From NCBI GenBank assembly GCA_900618795.1, contig UYJD01000016.1, positions 310,001-374,000 on the forward strand: DNA of 64,000 nt. Reading direction: 5' to 3'. Positions 21,832-33,844 of the stretch are shown here, one piece after another; position 1 is the first letter of the stretch; each line of letters begins with the position of its first letter. The translations under genes were made by a program, and so were the position numbers. The notes below the pieces were generated by a model. The model searched no databases, was not told the origin of the DNA, and saw only the letters and a program-made list of their open reading frames with translations. This stretch comes from Cyanodermella asteris (taxonomy: Eukaryota > Ascomycota > Lecanoromycetes > Ostropales > Stictidaceae).

Positions 21832-24635
21832 ATGACCGTCTTCGTGGCTTCCCTGTGAGTCCTCTTAAGCAATCTCGGAGCATGCTTCGGTCCAACTAAC
21901 ATTCTTCTAGCTTCCTCCCAAACACTCTACATTTTGACCTAGGCTCCAACAAGTCGGAAAGACCCTCTTCACCTGCAGCCAAGCGACCTTCCATTGGCGA
22001 CCGTACTGCTTCGCAAATTCGCTTAGGAGATTACCACCAGGCTCAAGCTGAGGGTGTCCTCAGCCAAGCCCTGGAATATCTAGGCAGAAAGAAGGAGGAT
22101 TCTTCACACGGCCTGCAGGCGCTGCTCGCTACACCTTTGCGCGACGATGGTCCTCGACTTTCCCAGTTTGCAAAGTCGCTCGGCATCCAGCCGCACGAAG
22201 CTCAATCTCCCACCTGGGGTCGTGCGAGCTACTTCTCGCAACCCAAGCTGCACGTTCCCGAGACGCCAGCAAGCTCCATCCTCCGCCATGGCATGTCGCA
22301 ACAGGTCCAGCAGGCTCCGCAGCAACCTGCCAATGTGGTAACGGGTTCGGATACGCGCTCGTCGAGTCACGAGAGAATCCTTAAGGAGGCCGACTACTCT
22401 ATTCTTCCTGCCGAGCAAGGCAATGGCGGTCTGAAGAACGCAATCTCTTCAGTGGTCAATCAGGGAAAACTTGACGATAGAACCTGGGTTGGCACGCTGG
22501 GCATGCCAACAGACGCCTTGCCGCAAGACCGTAAAGAGGATATTGAGGCCAAGATAGGTGATGGCCACGAGTCTCTCATAGTCTGGAACAGTGATAGCGA
22601 CTTCGAAGGCCACTACACACATTTCTGCCGGACGATATTGTGGCCAATCTTCCATTACCAGATCCCTGACAACCCACGCAGCAAGGCATATCTCGACCAC
22701 TCTTGGGGCTTCTACGAAAAGGTCAACCAGAACTTTGCAGACACCATCGTCAAGCACTACAAGAGAGGCGACATCATTTGGGTTCATGACTACCATCTGC
22801 TACTTGTCCCAGGCATGGTACGCAAGAAGCTTCCCGATGCACAGATCGGATTCTACATGCATGTAGCCTTCCCTTCCTCGGAAGTGTTCAGATGCTTGTC
22901 AACTCGGACGCAGATGCTCGAAGGCCTTCTTGGAGCGAATCTGATTGGTTTCCAGACTCATGAGTACGGCCTACACTTTCTCCAGACTTGTAACAGGCTT
23001 CTCGGCGCCGAGGCTACACCGGACGGGATTCAGCTTGAAGAACGCTTTGTTGATGTTGCGACATTCCCGATGGGCATCGACCCAGCCGCTCTTGACAAAC
23101 GGCGTGCCGAGAAGGATGTTCAAGATTGGCTGAAAGTCATCCAAGAACGTTACGGGAACAAGTTTGTCATCGTCGCTCGCGACAAGCTAGACAACGTCCG
23201 TGGTGTCCGCCAAAAGCTTCTCGCGTACGAACTATTTCTGAAGAAGTACCCGGAATACCATGAGAAAGTAGTCTTGATTCAAGTTGCTTCTTCAACATCA
23301 GAACGCTCGGAGGTAGAGACCTCGGTCTCCGAGATCGTCACCCGCATCAATTCCTCGCATTCCACTCTTCACCACCAACCTATCATCTACCTCAAGCAAG
23401 ATATCGAATATGCCCAGTTCCTGGCGATGATTACTGCGGCTGATTCGTTGATGATAACTTCGTTGCGTGAGGGAATGAACTTGACGTGTCACGAATTTCT
23501 CTATCTTCAGGATGGCAAGTTCAGCAACAAGAAGCACGGATCCTTGATCCTTTCGGAATTCACGGGCTCGTCCTCGATATTGGGAGACTCGGCTCTTACG
23601 GTGAATCCCTGGGATTATCAGCAGTGCGCTGAAGCAATCCGCAAAGCCATTGAGATGCCCGCTGAGGAGAAGCAACGTCGCTGGGAAAAGGCAATTGACG
23701 CGATCAACATCAATGATGCCACACATTGGTATGACTCGTTTACGGCCAGGCTGAACAAGGCATGGGAAGAGCACAGTCGTCGCGATACTGTCTCAATTCC
23801 ACGACTTTCTGTCAACGAGCTCATCAAAAAGTACCGTACTGCTGGCAAACGGCTTTTCATGCTCGATTATGAAGGCACCATGGCCGCTGTGGGCACGACC
23901 GCCAACACCTTGCTGAGCTCCCCGCAACGCACACTTGATGCACTGAATGAGCTCGCGGACGATCCACGGAACATTGTCTACGTCATGTCCGGCCGCAAAC
24001 CAGAAGACCTTGAACGCCTGTTCTCCCGCGTGCCCGGAATCGGCTTAATCGCCGAGAACGGGTGCTTCTTGCGATGCGCCGGCTCTGGTGAATGGACGGA
24101 CATTGCCAATCGCGGCCAGATGGCGACTTGGAAAGCCAGCGTTGGCCAAGTCTTACGATACTACGAGGAGCGAGTTGAAGGCTCTTGGATTGAGGAGCGT
24201 CACTGCAGTCTGGTCTTCCACTACGAAGACGTCAAGGATCGAGCTGCCGCTGCGAAACAGGCCGCTGATTGCTCCAATCACTTGAACGATGCATGTCAGA
24301 GCATGAATGTTCACGCCGTCAATCTTGATAACACGTTGATCGTTGAGACCCTGAGCTGGAGCAAGGCAACTGCTGCCGAGCTAGTTCTCCGTCGCCTGAA
24401 AGAGAAGTGTGCGAAGAACGGCGAGGAATCTCCCGAGTTCCTGATGGTGTGTGGCAATGCTCGCGATGACGAGGTCGTCTACCGCTGGGCCAACGGCCTG
24501 GGCAAGAGCGGTGACATTCGTGATGTTACCACTGTCAGTGTCAGCAATCGGAATACGGAGGCAATGAATACATTGAGTCAGGGCGTCAGTGGTGTGCTAA
24601 ATGCACTGAACAAGCTCGCAGCTGCATCCGCATGA
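21832..24635 (+). CDS. Trehalose-6-phosphate synthase/phosphatase complex regulatory subunit (Tps3/Tsl1-like)
   Basis: A non-catalytic subunit that would scaffold Tps1 and Tps2 in trehalose synthesis. Exons 21832-21854 and 21911-24635 (56-nt intron) give 915 aa beginning MTVFVASLFLPNT, as in fungal TPS regulatory subunits. The GT20-like part follows (FCRTILWPIFHYQIP, WVHDYHLLLVPGMVRKK). Active enzymes have a D-R-L-D-Y-x-K-G loop; here it is DKLDNVRG. Later SLREGMNLTCHEF resembles Tps3/Tsl1. The HAD phosphatase-like part begins near residue 680: the nucleophile motif reads LDYEGTM instead of DYDGTL, and the metal-binding motif is CGNARDDEVV, so phosphatase activity is probably lost. The assignment against Tps2 rests on these changes. 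Confidence 0.88.
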
Positions 24636-25487
24636 AGACTCGAGCCCTTCAGCCGAAACTACCCTTTCGTCAAGATTTGTTGAACAGCAACCCCGCACAG
24701 AATTCAAGCGATCTTCTTATGTGGTCTCCCACCCGAAACATAACTTTTCTGACGAGAAATTCAAAAGAATCAAAAAGACCAAAATGGGAAACGGTTCGCA
24801 AAGAGGAACATAATGAAAGCGATCATCACGGCCGACCGGAACAACTTGTATACGGCAGAGCGCAGGGCGCAAAGCGTATTTACCACACGACCGGGTTTTG
24901 CTCCGGTACATGATAGACTGTGCTTTGCGTCGACCGACCAGGAACTGGTCATACTTGTATCCTAGCTTCATAAACATGGCGGCAGTTACCTGCATTATTG
25001 TCATGGCTAAATCATTGGCAGCAGAGAAATCTAGGTAGCTACCTTGAAGAAAGTGAATCTATCCGCTATACTCCTATGTCTCCAGCCTGCTGGTGCAGCG
25101 ACTGTCATGATCTGAACCTAGCGTGATCAGGTCGCGAGGGTCAGTTTCCCATCCGCAATTGTCGCAGATGCAAAATGAATTCGGGGATTTCACAGACAAC
25201 TCCGCAGATATCCGAGCCAAACAGCGCGCTGTCGCCAAAAAACCGCTATCATGAATACCAAAAAGCCTAGTAGAGACCCTTCTAAATGTTCAAAATTCCA
25301 GTGGAAACTCTCGCAAGACAAATCAACGAGCAAACATAGTCGCATCTCTCCTCGCCTTCGCCTGTCCGTCGCTCTCTTCATCATTATCTTCACTTTCCTC
25401 CTTACTCTCCCGACCTGTTGACAGGCAGTGATCTTTGACTTTGACTTTGACTGACGTCTTCGACTCTTGCAGCTTATCCGCCTGAAT
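24636..25487. other. Intergenic region between convergent genes, no gene seen
   Basis: 3' flanks of the trehalose subunit gene and of the large tandem-finger gene. I see no supported feature. Confidence 0.45.
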
Positions 25488-25694
25488 TTATAGCGGGGGC
25501 GGCGTGGGCTCTCCGGCCTCACGCGCCCTGTCAGCCTCTGTCCTCCATTCTCTCTCTCTCTGCCTCTTGTCTTCCTTTTCCTTCTTTGCGGCCTCTTTCT
25601 CCAACTTTCTCTGAGCCGCAAGCTCCTTTTTCGACTGCACAGATACTCCCTCCTTCTTTCTCTGCTTCCGGTCCGCGGTTTCCTTCGCTCTCTG
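25488..25694 (-). other. In-frame extension beyond the TAG stop of the tandem-finger gene
   Basis: Directly after TAG (25697-25695) the same frame runs 68 codons to a TAA at 25490-25488. It encodes a Lys/Glu/Arg-rich helix-like sequence (KKELAAQRKLEKEAAKKEK) that continues the preceding coiled-coil composition, ending GEPTPPPL. It may be a recently detached C-terminus, a read-through extension or a sequence error. Confidence 0.5.
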
Positions 25695-28600
25695 CTACTT
25701 CCTCCGCTGCTTTTCATCCTCGTGCTTCTGCTTCTCCATGGCTTTGTTTCTGGCATGCGTCTCCTGGGTCGCCTTGTCGTGGGCGTCCCTCTCAGCTTTC
25801 GAATCCTTTACCTTGTCCCACTTGGAGACGATTCCCTTCGGTCGCTGGATGCCTTGGTCATCTAATCTTTGTCCGGCATCCCGGAGTGCGTCCGCCTCCG
25901 CATTCTGCGCGTCTGATCCACGAGCAGGTGTCAAGTCGTTACCTTTACTTTTTTGCTTTGGCTGTGGCGGTATGTACGGCGGCGATTCCATGAGCGGCAG
26001 TGGCGCCTGGACCTGCTCTTCCGGAGGACCGTTCGGAAACAGTCTGTACCATCCAGGCGGTCGTTCTCGCGGCGGAACATTCCTCCAAGCGTCTGCTATC
26101 GGATCTTTATGCCTTTTGCCTGGTTGCCAGTTGCGATCTGCGGCCGAATTTTTGGCATTACCGCGTCCGGCGGCCCTCGGCGGTGATGAATTCTTTTTGC
26201 TGTTTTCTGGACTGCTGTCTTCCAGAACAATTGGGTCAGAATTTGTGCCCGGGTGGTTTCTGGGCGATCTGCGACGCCCCGAAGGGTCGGGAGCTTTGGG
26301 CGGATGCTCGCTCGAGTGATCTGGCTGCTCGATTGATTCTTGAGGTTGCTGCGATGGCTCTCCACTCTCCATTGAGGGTTCGTCTGCCGAAGACCCTACA
26401 GCTCCGTCTGGCTCGAGATTTCCCTCGCCATCGACATCATGTTCTTCTTCATCGAGGTCCTGATGGCCATATGCCTGATCCATCATGTCGTCCCAGTTCG
26501 GTGATGATGACGACGATTTCTGATCGCCTTCTCCCTGATTCTGGATGTTTACTTGCTCCTTGTTCTTCGCGCCGACAGGAGGAGCAGAAGGCGTCTCATC
26601 GCGGTTCGTGGAGCTAGACTTATCAAGATCGATCGTCTGTCCGTCCTCCATTTTGCGTCGGTCTCTTTTCAATCGATCCCTCAACGACATTTTCGACTGT
26701 CTGGAACTACGCTGTTGGGCCGGGGACGGACTTTTGGCGGGTTGCTTTCCATCTTTGCCAGAGGGAGTGCTCTTGGTGGGTGGGTCCGCCGACTTATCAG
26801 CTAAGGCTGGCGTTTGCTGAGTAGTTGGCAATCCACCCGTGCTGGGATTGTAGCTCCCGGAGTGATCATCAAACAAGATATCTTGAAGATCTTCTTTCGT
26901 CGGAGCATTCCCGTTTCCATCTTTACTGGAACCCTGGCTCGTGACAGAGCCCTCAAATAAGCTATCGAGTGAGTTCTGACTTGTCTGAGAAGCATTTTCT
27001 TGACCCACATTGGCAGCATCGCTATCGATAGTCGGGCCTACAGACGTGTTGATGGGACGCGGAGTTGTCCGAGCGATTCCCTTTCCATTCTTATCGGAGC
27101 CATTGGTCCGGGTAGAGTGGTTGCTCGTGGCCTGAGAAGATCTGGACAATTGGCTCGGGCCCCTTGACGCAGCCCTTTGATCCCTCTGCTCGTTGGCGGT
27201 TGGCACACGTGGCGGGGATGGCTTCTTTGCAGAGTCTCTGGACCGCCTTGCTGAGGACTGAGTGGAAGGAGGCTGAGGCTCTGCCGGAGTCTCGCGTCCA
27301 AGCTCGGTTGTAGGGGGAGAGACTTGTCCAAGCTCTCTTCGTACCTCAGCTTCCAGTCTCTTCTTCTCGGCTGTTTTCGGCTCCTCTCCTTTACGAATTC
27401 TCTCCTTCTCTTCCTTCTTGAACCTATTGAGTCTTACCTTGGCTGGTGTGGGTACACCCTCTTCTGAAACATAGCTTTCCGAGTCGCTCGTCAATTCGCT
27501 GCCTGACGATATCTCGACCTCGTTGTCGGCGTCCCACTGATCACGATCATATTGGTTGCTGTGCCTCTCGTCATCAATGCCGTTTTGCAAATTCGCCCAG
27601 GCGTCAAGCATGGCTTGTTCCAAAGCGGCGTCGTTGTCGTCCTCGTTGTCGAGGTTCTGTTCAGGCAAAATTACAGGGCGACTCGGACTTTTCTGGTTCC
27701 TTCTTGGGCTGGTCTGGTCACGTTTGTTTCGCTTGTTTGACCTATCGGGGGTCGTACTCAGTGTGCGTTTCTTACCACGATCTAGGGATTGGTCTTTGAC
27801 AGGACGCGTAGGGTCTGGTGAAAAACTTGAGTTGGGTTCTAAGTTACTCCTCAGTGCCTATGCATTCCTCATCGGGCACGGCGCTTACCCTTTGATGCCT
27901 TCCTGTTGGCTTTGGGGCCTGACTTGGGCTGTTCACTTAGCTTCCGTTTCTTTTCTCGCGGACCTTCCCCTTCCTCTTCTCCATCTCCTTCTTCTCCATC
28001 CTCCTTTTGTCCAGCCGTCTTCTTCGTTTCTTCCGCCGTCTTCTTCGCGTTCAACGATCGCTCCGATTCGCAGAACAAAGTGCTGGCAATTTTACAACTT
28101 TCCAAATGTGCTTTACGTTTCGCCGATCTCACTTCAGGTGTTTTACCTGAACACTATAAAGAACGTTAGTAAATCAGATCCAAACTGACGATCCTCGTGT
28201 ACGCGAAAACAACTTACCACTCTCTTGACGTCTGCTCCACATTGCGGGCAAATCTCAATTTCACCTGGAATCTTCTTTGATTTCGGATATTGTCGCTGCA
28301 ACCTAGCTGCGAGTTTCTCCTTCTCATCCTGCTGCCTCTGGCTCTCATTGTTCTCAGGTTTCTTGGGAGGGATCCCAAGATTCTTGGCTGGGTTCGCATC
28401 TTCTTTTGTCTGCTTTGTCGTTGCTTTTTGCTTGCCAGTTTGGCTTGCCTTTCTCTTCGTGCCCCTGGGAGGCTCGCCTGCTTGTTCTTGCGGTGGCTGT
28501 GCTCGTGTCTGCGGCTGTTTATGCTCGGCTGGCACAGAGACTCCTGGTGCAGTAGGCAATGGTGCACGCCGACTTCCCTGAGGCTTTGGCGGGACAGGTT

Positions 28601-31600
28601 TTATCCTCAAGGCATCCAACAGCGACCTGGCCTTCTGCCCGGGCCTCTGTCTCGGTACCTTCGATGGTGTGTCACTGTCTACGCCTCCAGGTTGCGGCCG
28701 GTGCGCTGTCGGGATGCGTGGCTCTTCAGCTGGAGTATCGCCTCCAGGGATCGTATCCATCGGCTTGAATTTCGGCTGCGGCTTCTGATGACGCCGACCA
28801 CCACGACCAGGCTTGCTCGAATCATCGCCATCAGTGCTTTCGTTATTATCCGCATCCGATGTGCTGCTTGTCGTTCCGCGACTCGAATCACTCGTGCCTT
28901 TCGGTCTCTTCGCGTTGCGTTGATTTTTATGAGTTGGGCTGACAGTTCTTGCTCTTTTAGTTCCCTGTTTACCTGTGTTGGCGCCTGAAGTACCGGCTGG
29001 TCCCTCTGCTTGGACGAGCTGAGAACCTTTTTCGGCTTCTCCGGTCAATGCTCTCGTGCGGCGACGTGACCCGGGCTGACTTGCTGGCCGTTCCACTCGA
29101 CCATCCCCAGTATTGCTGTTGCGCTCTGAGTTCAAGGGGACTGACCGAGATCTAGTCTTGGACCTAGTCATTGGTGGGCTACTGAGAGGTGGAGCGGAGC
29201 TCTGTCGGTTCCCGGACGTCCGGGTCTGCTTGTTGGTCGTGGGGTTCGACTCAGGTTGACCAGCTGTCGTTGTTGTGTTGGTTCCCGCCTTGAACTGAGA
29301 TTGACGCGTCCTGTCTTCCGTGTCTGACCGGTCTGAGGGGTCTGAATCGCCTTGCGGCACCTCCGACTCTTGAGAGTCGGGTTGAATTTGAGTGTATTTC
29401 GGACTTGAGGCAGGACTTCCGGTTGGAGTCTGATTAAGCTCGTCCAAGGCATCTTTGAACCATTCAGGCTGGTCACCCTCCCAGATCACCCGCTTCTTTC
29501 TTAGCCCAGCTCCCCGAGGGTATTCAAGCTCAATGCTTGCCAAATCTGGGTCTTTTCCCCTTGGTTTCGGGTCAGGCTGCGGCGTGCCATCAGCGACAGC
29601 GGGCTTCCTCGGCTGAGGCTTGCCTTTGCCCGGTTTATAGCGCTTCTGACGGTCCCAGGCTTTGATTTCTTCTTCGGATAGCTCCCAATCAGAATCCATA
29701 TTAATGACCTGTTTCTGCTTGAGCGCCTTGCCCTGAGCAAAGCCTGGCTTACCATGTTGTAAAATTTGAACTCGCCTCTCCTCATCGTCAAAATCCACTT
29801 CGCGTTCATCGTCCTGATCACTATCATTGTCGACCTCATCTTGCTTCCCTTCTCCTTCATTGTGTTCTTCTTCCTCTTCCTCCTCTTCCTCTTCGTCGTC
29901 GTCGTCTTCTTCTTCTTCATCGTCATCCTCGTCTCCACTCATTCTCGGAACCTCTTTGTCTTCGTCACCATTCACTGGATCGGCGCTCACGAAGTCGTCG
30001 ACCGCTGCATCAGGTATCCTTGAACCTTCATCGTCCCTGATAGCGTGAGGAGAAGTAAGGATGGTGAACAACAAATCCCTGGCAGCTGCCAAGATCCTCT
30101 TCGTCTCCGCCGAGTCGGGCGTGATTGCGTCGGGCGGTCGCCTGGACCTGAGGTGTTCTTGTGCTCTTCGGATTTCTGGACTCGACAGTCCGAGCCAGCG
30201 CCCAATGTTCGATGTATTTTCTGGGGTCGCAAGCTCCTTTTCGGTGTTTGAGTCATCCTTTGGGTCGAAATCCGGTTTGTTACGAGTGTCAAGCGCAAGC
30301 AATCGATGCATTTCCTGGTGTTCACGCTGTTCCTTGGTAGTTAAAAACCTCTGAATGGCGTGGCAGTCTTCTACCGTACAGTAGGTGTCGGTGTGCATGT
30401 TGAGATGATCTTCTCTCTGGATCGGATTCAAGTTGCCCAGAACAGTATGACAGCCCAAATGATAAGGGCAGATTGTGTTCTCGTCCAGATGCACCAGAGA
30501 AGCCGCCGTAGATGTTGCAAGTTGTTCCCGTCCCAGAGGATCCACAGATGGAACATTGGTCATGTTGTTGAAGCCGTGCATGGAATAGTGTCTGTGGCGT
30601 TGAAAGTCGTCCATGAACCCTGTACGCGCGTGACAAAGCGCATGCTTCGGGCAAGTGATTTTGATTTTCATCAATTCAGGATGCATCGTGCGATGACTTT
30701 CACGCTGAGCTTCAGTGAAGTCACCAATCACGGCATGGCAGCGAGATGTAGGACATATTTCCTTTGCCTTCGAACGAGCGGAACTTTTGGCATGGATATT
30801 TGAGGAATCTTGATGTTCTAAGGGAGTAAGGAGGCCGTCTCGACCAGTACGCGTTGGCGTTACCCCTTTCGTAGGTGGCTCATTGATAGGCTGGTTTTGT
30901 CGCTGTCGAGGGTGGATGTCAGTTGGATTCGGCTGGCTGTGAGAACGATTGATGGGAGCTGATGCTTCCGGCACCGAATTGTGGCTCGGAGACTTCGGAG
31001 CTGACTTCGCTTGTGACGCCGCCCCCGGGTCTGTGCAGGGTATTCTCTGGTGGCGGCCCTTACCGTTGCCTTTCAAAGCGTCGTCATATTGTTCAAATGT
31101 CGTATCTCCGGGGTTCCAGCCAGCTGGATACAAATTGATAGCATCATCGTCAATCCTCCAAAGGAAATCTCGATGAAATTGATATCGACTGTACAGGCTA
31201 TCGCTGTCAGTCTTGGAACCGTCCCTGTTCGTCCCGTAGAAAGTCTTTTTTCGCCAAAACCCGGAGATCTTGAGCCAATCGACGGAACTATATCGTGGAA
31301 CAGTGGCCCAGATCGTCTTTAAGATTCGTCTCTCGTGCGGAAATAACTGATTGACAATATTGAGAAGGTTCCAGATAGAGTGTAACTCGGCCTCGTCCGG
31401 TCTGACCATACCTGGAACCCAGTTGCTGATAGTCCATGGCAGGTACTGGTGGATGTTGCGGGCATCACGAACGAAGAGTTTATCAAACTTGCGGAACACA
31501 ATCCATTCGGTGAGCCCCTCGTTGGTCTCCGACAAAAGCTTCTCTCGCAGAAAAGTACTAAAATCCTCCTTTCCGTCCCAAGTGTGCTGGGTCAAGCCTT

Positions 31601-32078
31601 GTGGACGCGTCGAGTCCGCTCCTGCCGATTCGGGATCCTCCACGAATGTGAGTTGGAATTCCTGCTCAGGGGATTGGGCAGGAAAAGGAATACCACCGAA
31701 CAGCGTTTGCATGAAAATTTCCTGATAGTCATCCAGATCGATCTCATCGATGTCTTTGTGCGTGAAAGCGAGCCACTTTTCTCTGGCCAACCGTTTGATC
31801 ACCAACCGGTATCGATCCAGTTCGAGCTGCTTCTGGGGCTTGACCCCTGCACCACGTACAAACTCGTCGTATATCACATGTCTCTCCTCGTGCACGCACT
31901 GGTAGATGTGACGATCGTTGGGACCTGCTGGCGTTGACCCGACCGGGAGACGGTCTCTGCGAGCTTGATCCTGTCCTGGCAGTCGCGTCTGTTCGTTTCT
32001 TGGCTCCGATCGGTCTGCGCTGTCATTGCTGAAAACGTAGCGAATTCCGTCAATGTCTTGTTCTTCTATTCCAGCCAT
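25695..32078 (-). CDS. Very large, mostly disordered protein with four tandem C-x(4,5)-C-x14-H-x3-H fingers
   Basis: No named family is recognised. Three exons, 32078-28218, 28153-27889 and 27838-25695, join in frame through introns of 64 and 50 nt (donors GTAAGT and GTAAGC; branch TTACTAACG in the first) to give 2089 aa. Residues about 60-340 look folded (FVRGAGVKPQKQLELDRYR; WLAFTHKDIDEIDLDDYQEI). Residues about 441-593 hold four regular fingers. An acidic Glu/Asp tract lies near 711-771. Long Ser/Pro/Gln/Lys-rich disordered parts follow. A CPQC...HLESC cluster near 1281-1310 spans the first intron. The C-terminus is charged and probably coiled coil. The TAG stop is followed by 68 more in-frame codons of the same character. 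A nuclear, DNA- or RNA-binding role is inferred only. The start is the ATG giving MAGIEEQD. The span could be split into two genes if the introns are wrong. Confidence 0.7.
30300..30757 (-). other. Block encoding four tandem noncanonical zinc fingers
   Basis: The four units all fit C-x(4,5)-C-H-x13-H-x2-M-H. Their cores are CPTSRCH...HRTMH, CPKHALCH...HYSMH, CPYHLGCH...HLNMH and CTVEDCH...HQEMH. The spacing between the cysteine pair and histidine pair is identical in all four. Canonical C2H2 fingers have C-x(2,4)-C-x12-H-x(3,5)-H. Confidence 0.8.
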
Positions 32079-33844
32079 GATTGCTAGCCAAGAAAGCTGC
32101 GCCAAAAGCTGGCGACCAGCACTGAATTGCGATGTTTCTCCGAGATGCACGAGAAGAGCGGTACGGTAACAAGGCACAATGCGAAATAGTTCTCAAGGAA
32201 GCGGACCAAGGCGCGACATGCGCTTCTCTCGTAGTATACATGGCAAACATGGAGCACAAAGAGAAGACAGCTGGAATGGCCGGCGACGTAGCCATTTCCG
32301 GTAATTTGACAGCTGATGCTGCGGACGAAAGGCATTTGCAACTCGCATCAGCTGGAGGAAGCATCGCAGACAAAGGGGACATTTGGTTGATACTTGTCCA
32401 GAGTTCCTTTTCCGGTGCAGAGGACGAACAAAGGAGTTTACGCGCGATTGAAGTGGTCTGCAAACGCACTACGGCAGCTTGAGTGAGGGATCGGCGGCCC
32501 TCAAGGACGATTGCCGTTATCCTGAGACAAATGAAAGATGATGCATGGACTCGTCGACACAAGCGATACAGTGTCAAGGGTAGGGTTCGAGGCTTGACCA
32601 TCGTGAGGAGAAGCTGAGTACGAAAGCACAGACGAAAACTGCGAGCCGCATTGGCTTACATAATTCAGAGCTTAACCGTCGAGCCCGTGCGAGGTTCAAT
32701 TTGGAATACGGGTATAGATCTACACTTCACAGTTTCATCGAATACCGACCAGTCTATCAAGATTGAAAAGCTCGCTTGAAACCACAAGTGCCCTTGCAAC
32801 TTGCTTTCTCTGGGTAGGTACAGCTAGTATAATGCCTCGACGAGCAATGCAAGGAGTCGGAAGCCACGAAATCCAGAATTTGGCGTTCAGGTGACGCATT
32901 CATCTCGGAGCGCACATCTCAGATGAGGCTACGGCGAAATTCGGGGTCACATATGCTGCCAACGAGGCGATTGACGAACTGATTCGTGTACTGAGTCACG
33001 TCAGCACACGGAAAGGAGTGCTCCGAATCGCAGTTTCGTAAAAGTGACCACAGCGCGCTTTGTCTCAAGCTTCATGGCTTCTGGAAACCCTATGTCTGTT
33101 CTTCGACAGCCCCTAATTATAGAGTGGTCTATGCTGGCTCCTTTGGTACTCGACAGATGCGTCCGTGAACGGATCTAGCCGCCGCCTTGAGATCCAGAAA
33201 GGATTCGAACAAAGAAGCCCACTCGACTGTAGCTACGAACAAACCATGTATATCATGATTAGCTAGAACTGCGCAAAACTGCCGCTTTCAGCCGAGACAT
33301 GAGAAGAAGATTTTGACCATGCTCGATCAAGAACGGGGAAGGGGGTCGTCACCCGAGCTTGCGTTCTCGGTCTCGAGTACACGATGCATAAGTACTAGAA
33401 GTATCATCATCGCAACCGACACACAGTTCTATGATTTCTGAACCCGTAGTTGTCGATCCGTCGCGCCAGCCGTGATCCTTCGTGGCATAGTATCGAGTAT
33501 CCGTAATTCATCTCTGGCGAAAGAGGCCGGGAGGAAACCAGGGGGCGTCGCAGCACTTGCATTTAGAATTTAGAAAATTGAAATGCGCTCAATACATTAT
33601 CAACGCACGTCGAGATTTTCCGTACGCAAAAAGCGTGCCGGATGACCGACAATAAAAATCGCAACGATGTTTGCGCGACTCAGAACAACCACGAGCGTCC
33701 AAAAATTCTTTCAACCAACTTTCCCGACCAGATTTTTTTTTAACGCCATCAAAACTTTTACATTGCCACACACTTTGACCACGCCTTGAGCTTCTCAGGC
33801 ATAATCACGATCCTAACTGGAAGACCCTCCCCCAAATATTCGCG
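32079..33844. other. Divergent intergenic region, no gene seen
   Basis: 5' flanks of the tandem-finger gene and TRM112. The frame of the tandem-finger gene stays open about 33 codons above its ATG but without another ATG. Nothing else is supported. Confidence 0.45.

Noticed and set aside
25190-25756. Arg-rich minus frame of 188 codons overlapping the end of the tandem-finger gene
   Set aside because: Out of frame with the gene; Arg/Ser-rich only because it reads the Lys/Glu-coding DNA in another frame.
29766-30048. Poly-Ser and Phe/Val-rich plus frames
   Set aside because: Antisense of the acidic Glu/Asp tract.
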